Of a stretch of 5,314 bases of DNA, positions 5,239-5,314 are shown piece by piece. This DNA comes from an uncultured Collinsella sp. (GTDB taxonomy: Bacteria > Actinomycetota > Coriobacteriia > Coriobacteriales > Coriobacteriaceae). Position numbers and translations under genes: made by a program. The notes under the pieces are model-generated. The model searched no databases. It had not been told where the DNA came from and saw nothing but the letters and a program-made list of their open reading frames with translations. The stretch's first letter is position 1. The number at the start of each line of letters is the position of its first letter. The stretch is from assembly GCA_934654625.1 (NCBI GenBank), contig CAKUGM010000075.1, positions 1 through 5,314 on the forward strand, read 5' to 3'.

Positions 5239-5314
5239 CGGGTTGTGGCTCAGTTTGGTAGAGCACTGCGTTCGGGACGCAGGGGTCGCTGGTTCAAATC
5301 CAGTCAACCCGACC
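5239..5314 (+). tRNA. tRNA-Pro (anticodon CGG), last base beyond window
   Basis: The acceptor stem CGGGTTG (5239-5245) pairs with CAACCCG (5305-5311). The D arm is GCTC/GAGC with GG in the loop. The anticodon arm is CTGCG-TTCGGGA-CGCAG, a perfect 5-pair stem, and the T loop is TTCAAAT. The anticodon CGG (5273-5275) reads proline CCG codons. The C1-G72 pair and A73 are typical of bacterial tRNA-Pro, and G37 next to the anticodon is the usual m1G target of TrmD. A73 is followed by CC, so a genome-encoded CCA ends one base outside the window. It lies 37 bases after ispE on the same strand. Confidence 0.97.

Noticed and set aside
1..5314. Integrated element between the two tRNA genes
   Set aside because: tRNA genes are common integration sites, but everything between them is conserved housekeeping with uniform composition. 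There is no integrase, transposase or duplicated tRNA end.

Overview
The window holds ordinary housekeeping genes from a moderately GC-rich bacterium. The proteins, high-GC codon choice, strong AGGAG-type ribosome binding sites and gene order fit an anaerobic actinomycete of the Coriobacteriia, and Collinsella or a close relative is my best guess. That placement comes from memory of similar sequences, not a database search. I see no mobile element, CRISPR array, phage gene or toxin system, and no obviously new system.

Layout: a tRNA-Val(UAC) lies on the minus strand at the left edge (1-75). An 81-base gap then carries what look like back-to-back promoters. Five plus-strand genes follow closely: a HAD-family phosphatase (157-1062), glutamate racemase murI (1069-1941), RNase PH rph (1972-2712), the XTP/dITP pyrophosphatase rdgB (2758-3402) and D-aminoacyl-tRNA deacylase dtd (3399-3845). 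Gaps are 6, 29 to 30 and 45 bases, and rdgB and dtd overlap by 4 bases, so this looks like one operon. A non-coding stretch of 163 bases (3846-4008) follows, with a GC-rich hairpin, two pairs of short direct repeats, an extended -10 promoter and a leader hairpin. It separates the first operon from veg (4009-4305) and ispE (4308-5201), which are 2 bases apart. A tRNA-Pro(CGG) closes the window at 5239-5314, with its own extended -10 promoter just upstream.

The murI-rph-rdgB order also occurs in Bacillus (racE...rph-ysnA) and Mycobacterium (murI...rphA-Rv1341), and veg close to ispE also occurs in Bacillus. The first operon mixes cell-wall precursor supply (D-glutamate) with RNA 3'-end trimming and two clean-up enzymes, one removing damaged nucleotides and one removing D-amino acids from tRNA. 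MurI makes a D-amino acid and Dtd protects translation from D-amino acids, which is a plausible but unproven functional link. The second unit pairs a small conserved Veg-type protein with a kinase of the non-mevalonate isoprenoid pathway.

The most interesting material is at small scale: the structured region before veg, the paired promoters at the left edge, and the absence of TTA, CTA and TCA codons from six consecutive genes. That absence produces a very long false antisense reading frame.
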